DNA of 64,000 nucleotides, taken from the NCBI RefSeq assembly GCF_934202705.1, contig NZ_CAKPYE010000002.1:186001-250000 (forward strand), written 5' to 3'. This document shows positions 17,044 through 24,966 of this stretch, piece after piece (positions within the stretch are counted from its first letter, which is position 1; the number at the start of each line of letters is the position of its first letter). The stretch is from an uncultured Limosilactobacillus sp. GTDB lineage: Bacteria; Bacillota; Bacilli; Lactobacillales; Lactobacillaceae. The notes beneath the pieces are model-generated. The model was not told the DNA's origin, did no database searches, and saw nothing but the letters and a program-made list of their open reading frames with translations. The position numbers were made by a program, and so were the translations under genes.

Positions 17044-18552
17044 ATGGATAAAAAGGTTAGAGTACGTTATGCTCCAAGTCCAACAGGCTTCTTGCATATC
17101 GGTAATGCACAATCTGCACTTTTTAACTATCTGTTTGCTCGTCACTTTAATGGAACAATGGTTCTTCGGATTGAAGATACCGATATTGCACGGAACGTGC
17201 CACACGGTGAAGAGTCCCAGATGGAGAACTTGCACTGGTTGGGTGTTGACTGGGATGAAGGTCCAGATAAGCCAAATCCTAAGTATGCCCCATACCATCA
17301 AACTGAACGTAATAAGGAAGGAATTTACCACAAGTACATTCAAAAACTTTTGGATGAAGGTAAGGCTTATTACGATTACACCACTGAAGAAGAACTACAA
17401 AAGATGCGTGAAGAACAAAAGGCTAAGGGAGAAACTCCTCGTTACGACGGCCATTGGTACGACGCCAGCGATGAAGAAATTGCTGCTGCTAAGGCCAAGG
17501 GAATTAAGCCAAGTGTTCGTCTGCACTTGCCAAAGGATCACACCCTTGAATGGGATGACTGGGCTTTAGGTCACATTTCATTTAATTCTGATAACCTTGG
17601 TGGTGACTTCGTTATCGAAAAGAACAACGGGATGCCAACTTACAACTTCGCCGTTGTGATTGATGATATGCTGATGGATATTACCGACTGTCTTCGTGGT
17701 GCTGACCACATTGCCAATACACCAAAGCAAATTGCAGTTTATGAAGCATTGGGTGTTGATCACCCACACTTCTGTCACATTTCACTGATCTTCAACCCAG
17801 CTACTGGTAAGAAGTTGAGTAAGCGTGACAAGAACACCTTGCAATTTATTAGTCAATACCACCGTCATGGTTACCTCAAGGAAGCAATCTTCAACTTCAT
17901 TGCCTTCCTTGGTTGGTCACCAGTTGGTGAAAAGGAAATTTATTCTAAGGAAGAATTGATTAAGGCTTACGATCCAAACCGGATGTCCAATTCTCCTGCT
18001 TACTTCGATCAACACAAGCTTGATTGGATGAACGCTGAATACATCAAGAAGATGTCAGTTGATGAATTAGCTGATCGGATCATGACCTTAGTTCACGAAA
18101 ATGATTCTGAAGAAGCTAATAAGTTGAATGACTTGAAGTTGAGTGATGATGATCTTCGGGCATTGCTGAAGAAGGTTATTCATATTCACCAACGTGATGT
18201 TTACAAGTTAATCGAAATTATGAATTACGCTTGGTTCTATGCAACCATCTTAGACCAAGACCTTTCATACGATGACTTTGCAAACTTTGACAAGGATGAA
18301 ACGTTAGCTGTCTTAAATGGCATTAAAGATGCAGTTAAGGACTTGCCTGACGACACGACACCAGATGCCTACAACGACCTCATTAAGAAGGTTGGTAAGG
18401 ATGTTAACGTCAAGGGACAAAAGCTCTACTTCCCATTGAACATTGCCTTCACTGGAAAGAGTTCAGCTCCGCAAATCAATGAAATCATGGCAGTTTACCC
18501 AGTAGCTACTACTGTTAAACTCCTTGATAAGGCAATTGCTTCTTTGAACTAA
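17044..18552 (+). CDS. gltX: Glutamate--tRNA ligase
   Basis: A 502-residue class I synthetase. The HIGH motif is in PSPTGFLHIGN (about residues 11-21) and the KMSKS-type motif in GKKLSKRDKNT (about 255-265). It charges tRNA-Glu, and in lactobacilli usually also tRNA-Gln for amidation. AGAGAGG precedes the ATG. Position directly after gadB2 is a conserved order in several lactobacilli and links glutamate use for translation and acid resistance. Codon use is strongly biased, as for a highly expressed gene. Confidence 0.97.
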   Translation: MDKKVRVRYAPSPTGFLHIGNAQSALFNYLFARHFNGTMVLRIEDTDIARNVPHGEESQMENLHWLGVDWDEGPDKPNPKYAPYHQTERNKEGIYHKYIQKLLDEGKAYYDYTTEEELQKMREEQKAKGETPRYDGHWYDASDEEIAAAKAKGIKPSVRLHLPKDHTLEWDDWALGHISFNSDNLGGDFVIEKNNGMPTYNFAVVIDDMLMDITDCLRGADHIANTPKQIAVYEALGVDHPHFCHISLIFNPATGKKLSKRDKNTLQFISQYHRHGYLKEAIFNFIAFLGWSPVGEKEIYSKEELIKAYDPNRMSNSPAYFDQHKLDWMNAEYIKKMSVDELADRIMTLVHENDSEEANKLNDLKLSDDDLRALLKKVIHIHQRDVYKLIEIMNYAWFYATILDQDLSYDDFANFDKDETLAVLNGIKDAVKDLPDDTTPDAYNDLIKKVGKDVNVKGQKLYFPLNIAFTGKSSAPQINEIMAVYPVATTVKLLDKAIASLN

Positions 18553-18572
18553 TTGCTTAAATAAGAAAAGGT

Positions 18573-18603
18573 GGGTTACCATTTTGGTGGTAACTCATTT
18601 TTT
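18573..18603 (+). terminator. Intrinsic terminator after gltX
   Basis: GGGTTACCA and TGGTAACTC arms followed by ATTTTTT. Confidence 0.8.
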
Positions 18604-18656
18604 GGTTTGGTCTGGCTAACCGATTTACAGCATTAGATGAACACGAGTAAGAATAT

Positions 18657-18692
18657 AAAAGACCGATCACCCACGCGGATGATCGGTCTTTT
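18657..18692 (-). terminator. Terminator of trpS, bidirectional
   Basis: AAAAGACCGATCA and TGATCGGTCTTTT arms form a near-perfect hairpin between convergent gltX and trpS, 13 nt past the trpS stop. Confidence 0.88.
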
Positions 18693-18705
18693 ATATCAAA
18701 ATTCC

Positions 18706-19722
18706 TTATTCAAAATAGTTTAAGCCCATGGCTTCCTTTACTTCGTGCAATGTTTGGTTAGCAACTTGGTTAGCTTTTTCAGAACCATGCTTCAGCATGT
18801 CATAAACGGCCGGAATATCCTTAGCAAATTCCAACCGCCGTTCACGAATTGGTGTCAGTTCCTTATTGAGGACTTCAAAGAGATATTTTTTAATCTTAAC
18901 ATCGCCCAGGCCACCAGCGCGGTAGTGGTTCTTAAGTTCTTGGACCTTTTCCTTATCGTCATCAAAGATGTCAAGGTAGGTAAAAACAATATTGCCTTCG
19001 ACTTGGCCTGGGTCTTCCACATGGATGTGGTTCGGGTCGGTGTACATTGACATAACTTTTTTCCGTAGTGTGTCTTCATCATCTGAGAGGTAAATGCAGT
19101 TACCTAAGGACTTACTCATCTTTGCATTACCATCTAACCCCGGAATTCGTCCTTGACCCTTTGGCGGGAAGACGCCTTGCGGTTCGACCAGGACATCACC
19201 ATAAATTGAGTTAAAGGTTCGAACAATTTCACGAGTTTGTTCAAGCATTGGTTCCTGATCATCGCCGACTGGAACGAGTTCCGCTTTAAAGGCGGTAATG
19301 TCACACGCCTGACTAACGGGGTAAGTTAAGAAGCCAGCCGGAATTGAGTGGTTAAAGTTTTTTTGTTGGATTTCAGCTTTGACAGTGGGGTTTCGTTCCA
19401 AACGGGAAACTGTTACCAAGTTCAAGTAATACATATTTAACTCAGACAAGGCCGGGATTTGTGATTGGACATAAATAGTTGATTTTTCAGGATCTAGACC
19501 AACCGCTAAGTAGTCAAGCGCAACCTGGATAAGGCTGTTGTGAATCTTTTCGGGGTCACGAGCATTATCAGTTAAGGCCTGTTGGTCAGCGATCATGATA
19601 TACGGATCGTATGTACCGCTGTTTTGCATTTTAACCCGTTCGCGAAGGGAGCCAACGTAGTGGCCGATGTGTAAGTGACCAGTTGGTCGGTCACCAGTTA
19701 AAATTATCTTTTTTGCTGTCAT
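18706..19722 (-). CDS. trpS: Tryptophan--tRNA ligase
   Basis: A 338-residue class I synthetase with HIGH motif GHLHIGHYVGS near residue 15 and KMSKS motif NAKMSKSLGN. It charges tRNA-Trp. ATG 19722 is preceded by AAAGG 10 nt upstream; an in-frame TTG at 19731 is too close to the Shine-Dalgarno. It lies downstream of tyrS on the same strand but has its own promoter and T-box. Length is normal. Confidence 0.96.
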   Translation of the reverse strand: MTAKKIILTGDRPTGHLHIGHYVGSLRERVKMQNSGTYDPYIMIADQQALTDNARDPEKIHNSLIQVALDYLAVGLDPEKSTIYVQSQIPALSELNMYYLNLVTVSRLERNPTVKAEIQQKNFNHSIPAGFLTYPVSQACDITAFKAELVPVGDDQEPMLEQTREIVRTFNSIYGDVLVEPQGVFPPKGQGRIPGLDGNAKMSKSLGNCIYLSDDEDTLRKKVMSMYTDPNHIHVEDPGQVEGNIVFTYLDIFDDDKEKVQELKNHYRAGGLGDVKIKKYLFEVLNKELTPIRERRLEFAKDIPAVYDMLKHGSEKANQVANQTLHEVKEAMGLNYFE

Positions 19723-19751
19723 AATGATCAATCCTTTCTAAATTTCCGGGT

Positions 19752-19954
19752 AAAAGAAAATCGCCCCATTTTCCATTTGGAAAATAGGACGATTGACCGC
19801 GGTGCCACCTATCTTATGTGCGAACTACGCACATCACTCATTCAGTATGAAAATAACTTCTGGCGGCTCCACTTCGCATTACCATTGACTTCTCTCAGCG
19901 GATATCAGTCATCTCTGTTGGTGGTTTTGCTACTATTACCACGTCATTGAATTA
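19752..19954 (-). promoter_or_regulatory. T-box riboswitch, tRNA-Trp, in front of trpS
   Basis: Reverse-strand leader with core AGGTGGCACCGCGG and terminator arms AATCGTCC.ATTTTCC/GGAAAAT.GGGCGATT followed by T-rich sequence. The specifier loop contains TGG (complement of 19869-19871), the tryptophan codon. The variable T-box base is C, matching the G73 discriminator of bacterial tRNA-Trp. Confidence 0.93.
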
Positions 19955-19960
19955 CTTAAA

Positions 19961-19988
19961 TTGTAACTGATTTAAAAAATCTTGCAAC
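19961..19988 (-). promoter_or_regulatory. Promoter of the trpS unit
   Basis: On the reverse strand TTGCAA (19988-19983), 16 nt spacer, TACAAT (19966-19961). It is packed into the 36 nt between the tyrS stop codon and the trpS leader, so trpS need not depend on tyrS read-through. Confidence 0.65.
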
Positions 19989-19990
19989 CC

Positions 19991-21244
19991 TTATTTAGTG
20001 ACCTTAGCGAGTGTGTAATGTTTCTTACCACGTCGAATAACAACGTATTTACCATCAAAGTGGTCAGCAGGGTTGATCTGCGCGTCAACGTCCGTCACCT
20101 TTTTACCATTAACCGTAATGGCCCCGTTTTGAACATCTTCACGTGCTTGGCGCTTAGAAGGTTCGATTTCAGTATCGACCAACCAGTTGACAATATTATC
20201 CGCCCTTGCAGAGATGTCAACAGAAGGAGCAGATTGGAAAGCCTGTTCAATATCTTCAGTGGTTAAGTCTTGAATGTCACCCTTGAATAGTAATTGGGAA
20301 ATTTCTTCAGCATGTTTGGTTGCAGCTTCACCATGGACGAAAGTAGTAACTTCACGTGCTAACGTCCGTTGTGCTTCCCGCTTCCAAGGCTCTTTTTTAA
20401 CCTTTTCAGCAAGATCATTAATTTGATCTTGATTCAGGAAGGTGAAGTACTTGAGGTATTTAACAACGTCACGATCATCTTGGTTCAGCCAGAACTGGTA
20501 GAATTCGTATGGTGACGTCTTTTTTGGATCCAGCCAGACGGCGCCGCCAGCTGTTTTACCGAACTTAGTACCGTCGGCTTTGAGCATTAATGGAATTGTT
20601 AGGCCAAAGACTTTCGTTTCTGGACCTTCAATTTTATGAATTAGGTCAATTCCTGAAGTGATATTACCCCATTGATCAGAACCACCAATTTGGAGTTGGA
20701 CATCATTGTTTCGGTAAAGGTGAAGGAAGTCCACTGCTTGGAGAATCTGGTAAGTAAATTCCGTGAATGAAATCCCGTTATCAAGTCGACTAGCGACAAC
20801 TTCCTTATTCAACATTGTGTTGACGTTGAATAATTTACCGAAGTCACGTAAGAATTCAATCATTGAAATTTTTGAGAGCCAAGTGTAGTTATCAACGATT
20901 GTAAAGTTTTCGGTTCCAAACAGCTTTTTCATTTGTTCGGTCAAAGCGTGCTTATTGTGTTCCAATTGGGATTCGGTTTGCAAGGTCCGTTCAGTTTTTC
21001 TTCCGGATGGATCACCAATGGCACCGGTACCGCCGCCAATAATGATGACTGGGTGGTGGCCAGCTAGTTGGAATCGTTTTAACATCATAAATGGAATTAG
21101 ATGACCAATGTGTAAACTATCTCCCGTCGGGTCAGTCCCACAGTACAGACTAATCTTCTTTTCGCTGGTTAATTTACGTAATCCTTCTTCATCAGTAACT
21201 TGATTAACGGCGCCGCGCCATTTTAATTCATCAACAATATTCAT
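19991..21244 (-). CDS. tyrS: Tyrosine--tRNA ligase
   Basis: A 417-residue class I synthetase. HIGH-type motif SLHIGHLIPFMMLKRF and KMSKS-type motif KFGKTAGGAVWLD are present. A C-terminal S4 RNA-binding domain contains SKRQAREDVQNGAITVNG. The start is ATG 21244 after GGAGGGATCAAGAT; the upstream open frame runs into the T-box terminator and is not coding. No second tyrS is in the window. Confidence 0.96.
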   Translation of the reverse strand: MNIVDELKWRGAVNQVTDEEGLRKLTSEKKISLYCGTDPTGDSLHIGHLIPFMMLKRFQLAGHHPVIIIGGGTGAIGDPSGRKTERTLQTESQLEHNKHALTEQMKKLFGTENFTIVDNYTWLSKISMIEFLRDFGKLFNVNTMLNKEVVASRLDNGISFTEFTYQILQAVDFLHLYRNNDVQLQIGGSDQWGNITSGIDLIHKIEGPETKVFGLTIPLMLKADGTKFGKTAGGAVWLDPKKTSPYEFYQFWLNQDDRDVVKYLKYFTFLNQDQINDLAEKVKKEPWKREAQRTLAREVTTFVHGEAATKHAEEISQLLFKGDIQDLTTEDIEQAFQSAPSVDISARADNIVNWLVDTEIEPSKRQAREDVQNGAITVNGKKVTDVDAQINPADHFDGKYVVIRRGKKHYTLAKVTK

Positions 21245-21274
21245 ATCTTGATCCCTCCAGAATAGCAACGTGGA

Positions 21275-21487
21275 AAATAAAAACGTCCCAAGACACTCAA
21301 GTCTTGGGACGAAGTGAACCGTGGTACCACCCATTTTCGTACGTTACGTACCTTAATTAGCATTATTCAAAAGTTGGTGATTAATCGATCAGCTGTAATT
21401 CATCGATTTACTATGCGCTAGCTTACACATCACCGCTAACTCTCTGTGCCAGTGAGTAAATCGCTACTGAGGCTGTAATCAACCGTT
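21275..21487 (-). promoter_or_regulatory. T-box riboswitch, tRNA-Tyr, in front of tyrS
   Basis: Reverse-strand leader with core GGGTGGTACCACGG and a strong terminator CGTCCCAAGACTTGAGTGTC.. closing on TTGGGACG and T-rich DNA (21277-21312). Stem I has CGATTTACT/AGTAAATCG above and CAGC/GCTG below. The loop between them contains TAC (complement of 21395-21397), a tyrosine codon. T-box variable base U matches A73 of tRNA-Tyr. Confidence 0.92.
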
Positions 21488-21493
21488 GATTGC

Positions 21494-21522
21494 ATTAAAC
21501 AATGATTTAGATAAAAAGTCAA
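21494..21522 (-). promoter_or_regulatory. Promoter of the tyrS unit
   Basis: Reverse strand TTGACT (21522-21517), 17 nt spacer, TTTAAT (21499-21494). Confidence 0.65.
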
Positions 21523-21575
21523 GGATAAAAAATCGAATTTTTTTGTTTGAAACCGATTTAATGTTCGGCAAAGTG

Positions 21576-21603
21576 TTGACAGATTATGGGAATTCATTAT
21601 AAT
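21576..21603 (+). promoter_or_regulatory. Promoter of the CycA-like permease unit
   Basis: Consensus TTGACA (21576-21581), 16 nt spacer, consensus TATAAT (21598-21603). It is divergent to the tyrS promoter about 55 bp away. Confidence 0.8.
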
Positions 21604-21609
21604 TATCAT

Positions 21610-21799
21610 TAACTTTTAATCAAAACGGCTAACAGAGAGACTAAGCAGGGCTGAAACTTAGTTGCCGTGAATGGCATTAATTCACGCGTGAAATGGGTGG
21701 TTCCATTATGGACCAAGAGGTAAGTCAATTTGACTTATAAAGATGGGTGGAACCGCGTTGATCAACGTCCCTGGTATGAGAAGTACCGGGGGCGTTTTT
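21610..21799 (+). promoter_or_regulatory. T-box riboswitch, probably tRNA-Gly, in front of the permease
   Basis: Leader with AGAGAG, upper stem CTAAG/CTTAG, core GGGTGGAACCGCG (21745-21757) and terminator ACGTCCC..GGTA/TACCGGGGGCGT with T5. The specifier loop reads GAATGGCA. GGC (21673-21675, Gly) is followed by a purine, like the specifiers of the other three T-boxes here. The T-box variable base is A, which pairs with U73, found in tRNA-Gly but not in tRNA-Met or tRNA-Trp. ATG or TGG are the less likely readings. Confidence 0.85.
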
Positions 21800-21822
21800 G
21801 ATTTCAGAAAGGAGCGACAGCA

Positions 21823-23187
21823 ATGGATGAACAGCAAGAACAAAAATTATCACGCTCATTAAAGAGTCGTCATATCACAATGATAGCAATTGGTGGGGCA
21901 ATTGGGACCGGACTATTTTTAGGGTCAGGGAGTGCCATCAAGGCGGCGGGGCCTTCAATTATTTTAACCTACTTGATCGTCGGAATTTTTTGTTTTTTCA
22001 TGATGCGGGCGTTAGGAGAATTGCTTCTAGCAGACCCAAGTAAGCATTCATTTATTGACTCTGTGAAGGAGTATCTTGGGGACCGGATGGAGTTCATTGC
22101 TGGTTGGACGTACTGGTCCTGCTGGCTAAGCTTAGCAATGGCTGACTTGACAGCGACGGGGATCTATCTCAAGTATTGGTTCCCTAATTTACCACAGTGG
22201 ATTGGTCCGCTAGTAATTATCATCCTGTTAATGCTGGTTAATATGGTGAATGTTGGATTGTTCGGTGAACTGGAAACGTGGTTCTCGACAATTAAGGTTC
22301 TTGCAATTGTTGCTTTAATTGTTGTTGGGTTAGTGATGGTTATTATGAGGACCCCCACTAAGACTGGCCATGCCAGCTTAATGAACTTAATTAGCCATGG
22401 TGGCTTCTTCCCGAAAGGGACGGTTGGTTTTCTAATGTCTTTTCAAATGGTCGTATTTGCCTTTGTGGGGATTGAAATGGTAGGGCTCACTGCCGGGGAA
22501 ACCAAAAATCCGCAAACTGATATTCCAAAGGCGATTAACACATTGCCGGTACGGATTGGACTCTTTTATATTGGTTCAATGTTAGCGATTATGTCGGTGT
22601 ATCCGTGGACAGATATTAAAACTAGTTCGAGCCCATTTGTTCAGGTGTTTGCAGGAATTGGGGTCACAGGGGCGGCAGCAATTCTAAACTTCGTGGTATT
22701 AACGGCTGCAATGTCTGCGACCAACAGTGCGATTTTCTCAACCAGTCGATCGCTATATTCATTATCAGTTGGTGGCAATGCACCGCACCGTTTCCAAAAG
22801 TTAAGTGCCAAGGCCGTTCCCAATCAAGCTTTGCAATTCTCCTCACTAATTTTGTTTGTGGTCGTTATTTTAAACTATGTGATGCCAGCAGGAATCTTTG
22901 AGTTAGTTTCTGGAGTTTCAACCATTAACTTCATTTTTGTATGGCTCTTTATTTTGTGGTGTCACATTAAGTATCGCCAAGCGCATCCGAAAGGTGTTCC
23001 AGGGTTTACAATGCCGGGATTCCCATTAACAGATTGGTTAACGATCATTTTCTTTGTGGCAGTTTTAATTATTTTACTGTTTATCCCAGCAACTCGACCG
23101 GCATTGTTCGTTTCAGTACTGTTTTTCATCTGCTTATTCATTGGTTACACGGTTGTTGAACGTCGATGCAGCCGAAATTTAAAATAG
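21823..23187 (+). CDS. Amino acid permease, CycA-like (glycine/D-alanine/D-serine type)
   Basis: A 454-residue APC-family permease with 12 predicted helices. From memory of E. coli CycA many segments agree: AIGGAIGTGLF, MRALGELLL, GWTYWSCW, GFFPKG, FAFVGIEMVGLTAGETK and MSVYPW. It should import small neutral amino acids such as glycine and alanine by proton symport. The GAAAGGAG Shine-Dalgarno follows directly after the T-box terminator. The leader's apparent glycine specificity supports the substrate. Aromatic or lysine permease relatives remain possible. Confidence 0.88.
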   Translation: MDEQQEQKLSRSLKSRHITMIAIGGAIGTGLFLGSGSAIKAAGPSIILTYLIVGIFCFFMMRALGELLLADPSKHSFIDSVKEYLGDRMEFIAGWTYWSCWLSLAMADLTATGIYLKYWFPNLPQWIGPLVIIILLMLVNMVNVGLFGELETWFSTIKVLAIVALIVVGLVMVIMRTPTKTGHASLMNLISHGGFFPKGTVGFLMSFQMVVFAFVGIEMVGLTAGETKNPQTDIPKAINTLPVRIGLFYIGSMLAIMSVYPWTDIKTSSSPFVQVFAGIGVTGAAAILNFVVLTAAMSATNSAIFSTSRSLYSLSVGGNAPHRFQKLSAKAVPNQALQFSSLILFVVVILNYVMPAGIFELVSGVSTINFIFVWLFILWCHIKYRQAHPKGVPGFTMPGFPLTDWLTIIFFVAVLIILLFIPATRPALFVSVLFFICLFIGYTVVERRCSRNLK

Positions 23188-23217
23188 CGTTTTCATTTGC
23201 TTCATAGCGGGATTTAG

Positions 23218-23246
23218 TTGCCATTTTGATCGTGGAGAATTATAAT
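23218..23246 (+). promoter_or_regulatory. Promoter of the structured small RNA
   Basis: TTGCCA (23218-23223), 17 nt spacer, TATAAT (23241-23246). The predicted start lies at about 23253, immediately in front of the closing stem of the RNA. Confidence 0.7.
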
Positions 23247-23251
23247 AAAGG

Positions 23252-23500
23252 TGTGGAAAGATCAGCACCGTTGCCTGATAACAACCTGTCAATAACAGGA
23301 ATAACAACACTTACCCCCACATCACATCAACAAATAAGGTCAAAAGACTAGTTGTCAAATTATTTAGGATCGTGAGACCTGACGGAACAATAATTTAAGT
23401 TACTTAATTGAAATATGGTTTAAAGTTAGAACAAACAATTACGCAACGGCAGATAGTCTTTCCTTTAAGAGAGTCAAGTAGAACACTTGGCTCTTTTTAG
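23252..23500 (+). ncRNA. Structured non-coding RNA candidate (6S RNA-like outline)
   Basis: The promoter is followed by a sequence whose ends pair strongly: GGAAAGA (23255-23261) with TCTTTCC (23457-23463), and CCGTTGC (23268-23274) with GCAACGG (23443-23449). They enclose about 170 nt without an open frame and with small inner hairpins such as CCTGT/ACAGG. An intrinsic terminator (AGAGTCAAGT/ACTTGGCTCT, then T5) follows at 23469-23498. Long closing stem, large open centre and ~210 nt length suit 6S RNA. I could not confirm the family. Confidence 0.6.
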
Positions 23501-23689
23501 TTTTCACTCATGTAAAACGTTATACTTTTGACATTTATACATAAATATTGAATATCTTCTGTTGGTAATGAAAACCGCTTTACACCGCATTAAACCTCAG
23601 GTATATTTGTTACATAGCTAAATGCATAATTTATGTAATGAGGCTTGGTTTGCAATTATTCTATTTCTATACAGAAAGGTGTTGGCATA
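23501..23689. other. Leader region of the nucleoside transporter gene
   Basis: No gene. It contains TTGACA (about 23538) and an inverted pair TTACATA/TATGTAA (about 23611-23639) that could belong to the promoter or operator of the nucleoside genes. Neither is decisive. Confidence 0.35.
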
Positions 23690-24889
23690 ATGTATCTTGC
23701 GATTAATATCGTTGGGCTATTAATTTTCCTGTTCATTGGGTTCATTTTTTCCAAAGACAAGAAAAATATCAACTGGAAAGCCGTTACCATCATGGTAGTA
23801 ATTAATATCATTCTTGCGGCCTTCTTAATTGGTTCGCCAGTTGGTCGTCGCGGTGTTCAAGCGGCGGCAGATGGCTTTGTCTGGTTGGTAGACGCTTCTG
23901 CAAAGGGAACCACCTTTGCACTTGGTTCTTGGTATAATGCCAAGAACTTGAACTTTATTTGTTCCGCGCTGATGCCAATCCTTATGGTTGTTCCAATGTT
24001 TGATATTTTGACCTACATTGGCTTCTTACCATGGGTGATTAAATGGATTGGTCGGGGCTTATCATTTATTACGGGTCAGCCAAAGTTTGAATCATTCTTT
24101 GCGGTTGAAATGATGTTTTTAGGGAATACTGAAGTGTTAGCCGTTTCCGAACTTCAATTACGTAAAATGTCCAAGGCACGAAACTTAACCATTGCCATGA
24201 TGTCCATGTCTTGTATCACGGCCGCCATGGTTGGTGCTTATGTTGAAATGATGCCAGGGCGTTATATTCTAACAGCTATTCCGATCAACATTATTAATTC
24301 ATTGATTGCCACGAGTTTGATGAACCCAGTCAAGGTTGAACCAGCTGATGACACAATTGTGACGGTTAATGACACGAATGCCAAGAAGGAACCTTTCTTT
24401 AGCTTCTTAGGTGATTCAATTCTGGGTGCTGGTAAACTGATCTTAATTATCATTGCTAACGTCGTAGCATTTGTTGCATTGGCAGCCTTGATTGATAAGA
24501 TTCTAGGACTGTTCTGGAAACCACTGTCATTGGAAAGCATCCTTGGTGTAATTATGTTCCCATTCTCATGGTTAATGGGATTGAACATTCACGATGCTTG
24601 GATTCTTTCTCAAAATATGGGAATGAAGTTAATCACTAACGAATTTGTGGTTATGGGAAGCATGACAAATAAAATTGCGCATTTCGACCCACACTTCCAG
24701 GCGGTTTTGACGACTTTTGTAACGTCCTTTGCCAACTTTGGGACCTTAGGAATGATTATTGGGGCCTTTAAGGGATTAGTTGATAAAGACACTAACAACT
24801 ATATCGCGCGAAACATTGGTTACTTAGTTCTCTCAGGAATTTTAGTATCATTACTATCGGCAGCGATGGTTGGTTTATTTGTTTGGTAA
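23690..24889 (+). CDS. nupC: Concentrative nucleoside transporter (NupC family)
   Basis: A 399-residue membrane protein of the CNT family. Typical segments are QPKFESFFAVEMMFLGNTEV, a segment with MSMSCITAAMVGAYVEM, and PFSWLMGLN, and the nucleoside/cation-binding repeats lie in those regions. It takes up nucleosides with protons or sodium. The ATG at 23690 follows AGAAAGG; an upstream in-frame extension lacks a ribosome-binding site. A nucleoside hydrolase gene follows after 77 nt, so uptake and cleavage are probably co-expressed. Confidence 0.94.
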   Translation: MYLAINIVGLLIFLFIGFIFSKDKKNINWKAVTIMVVINIILAAFLIGSPVGRRGVQAAADGFVWLVDASAKGTTFALGSWYNAKNLNFICSALMPILMVVPMFDILTYIGFLPWVIKWIGRGLSFITGQPKFESFFAVEMMFLGNTEVLAVSELQLRKMSKARNLTIAMMSMSCITAAMVGAYVEMMPGRYILTAIPINIINSLIATSLMNPVKVEPADDTIVTVNDTNAKKEPFFSFLGDSILGAGKLILIIIANVVAFVALAALIDKILGLFWKPLSLESILGVIMFPFSWLMGLNIHDAWILSQNMGMKLITNEFVVMGSMTNKIAHFDPHFQAVLTTFVTSFANFGTLGMIIGAFKGLVDKDTNNYIARNIGYLVLSGILVSLLSAAMVGLFVW

Positions 24890-24966
24890 TTAAATATTCA
24901 AAACAGGGGGCTGGCGGGAACGACAGTCTCCTTTTGTTACATTGGAATTAAAAATGGAGGAAGATT

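Noticed and set aside
21669..21676. Methionine (ATG) or tryptophan (TGG) specifier for the permease T-box
   Set aside because: The T-box variable base A does not match A73 or G73 of those tRNAs, whereas GGC with U73 of tRNA-Gly fits; kept only as a less likely reading.
23570..23590. TGAAAACCGCTTTACA upstream of the nucleoside transporter as a CcpA cre site
   Set aside because: It is two bases too long for the cre consensus around the central CG; not supported.
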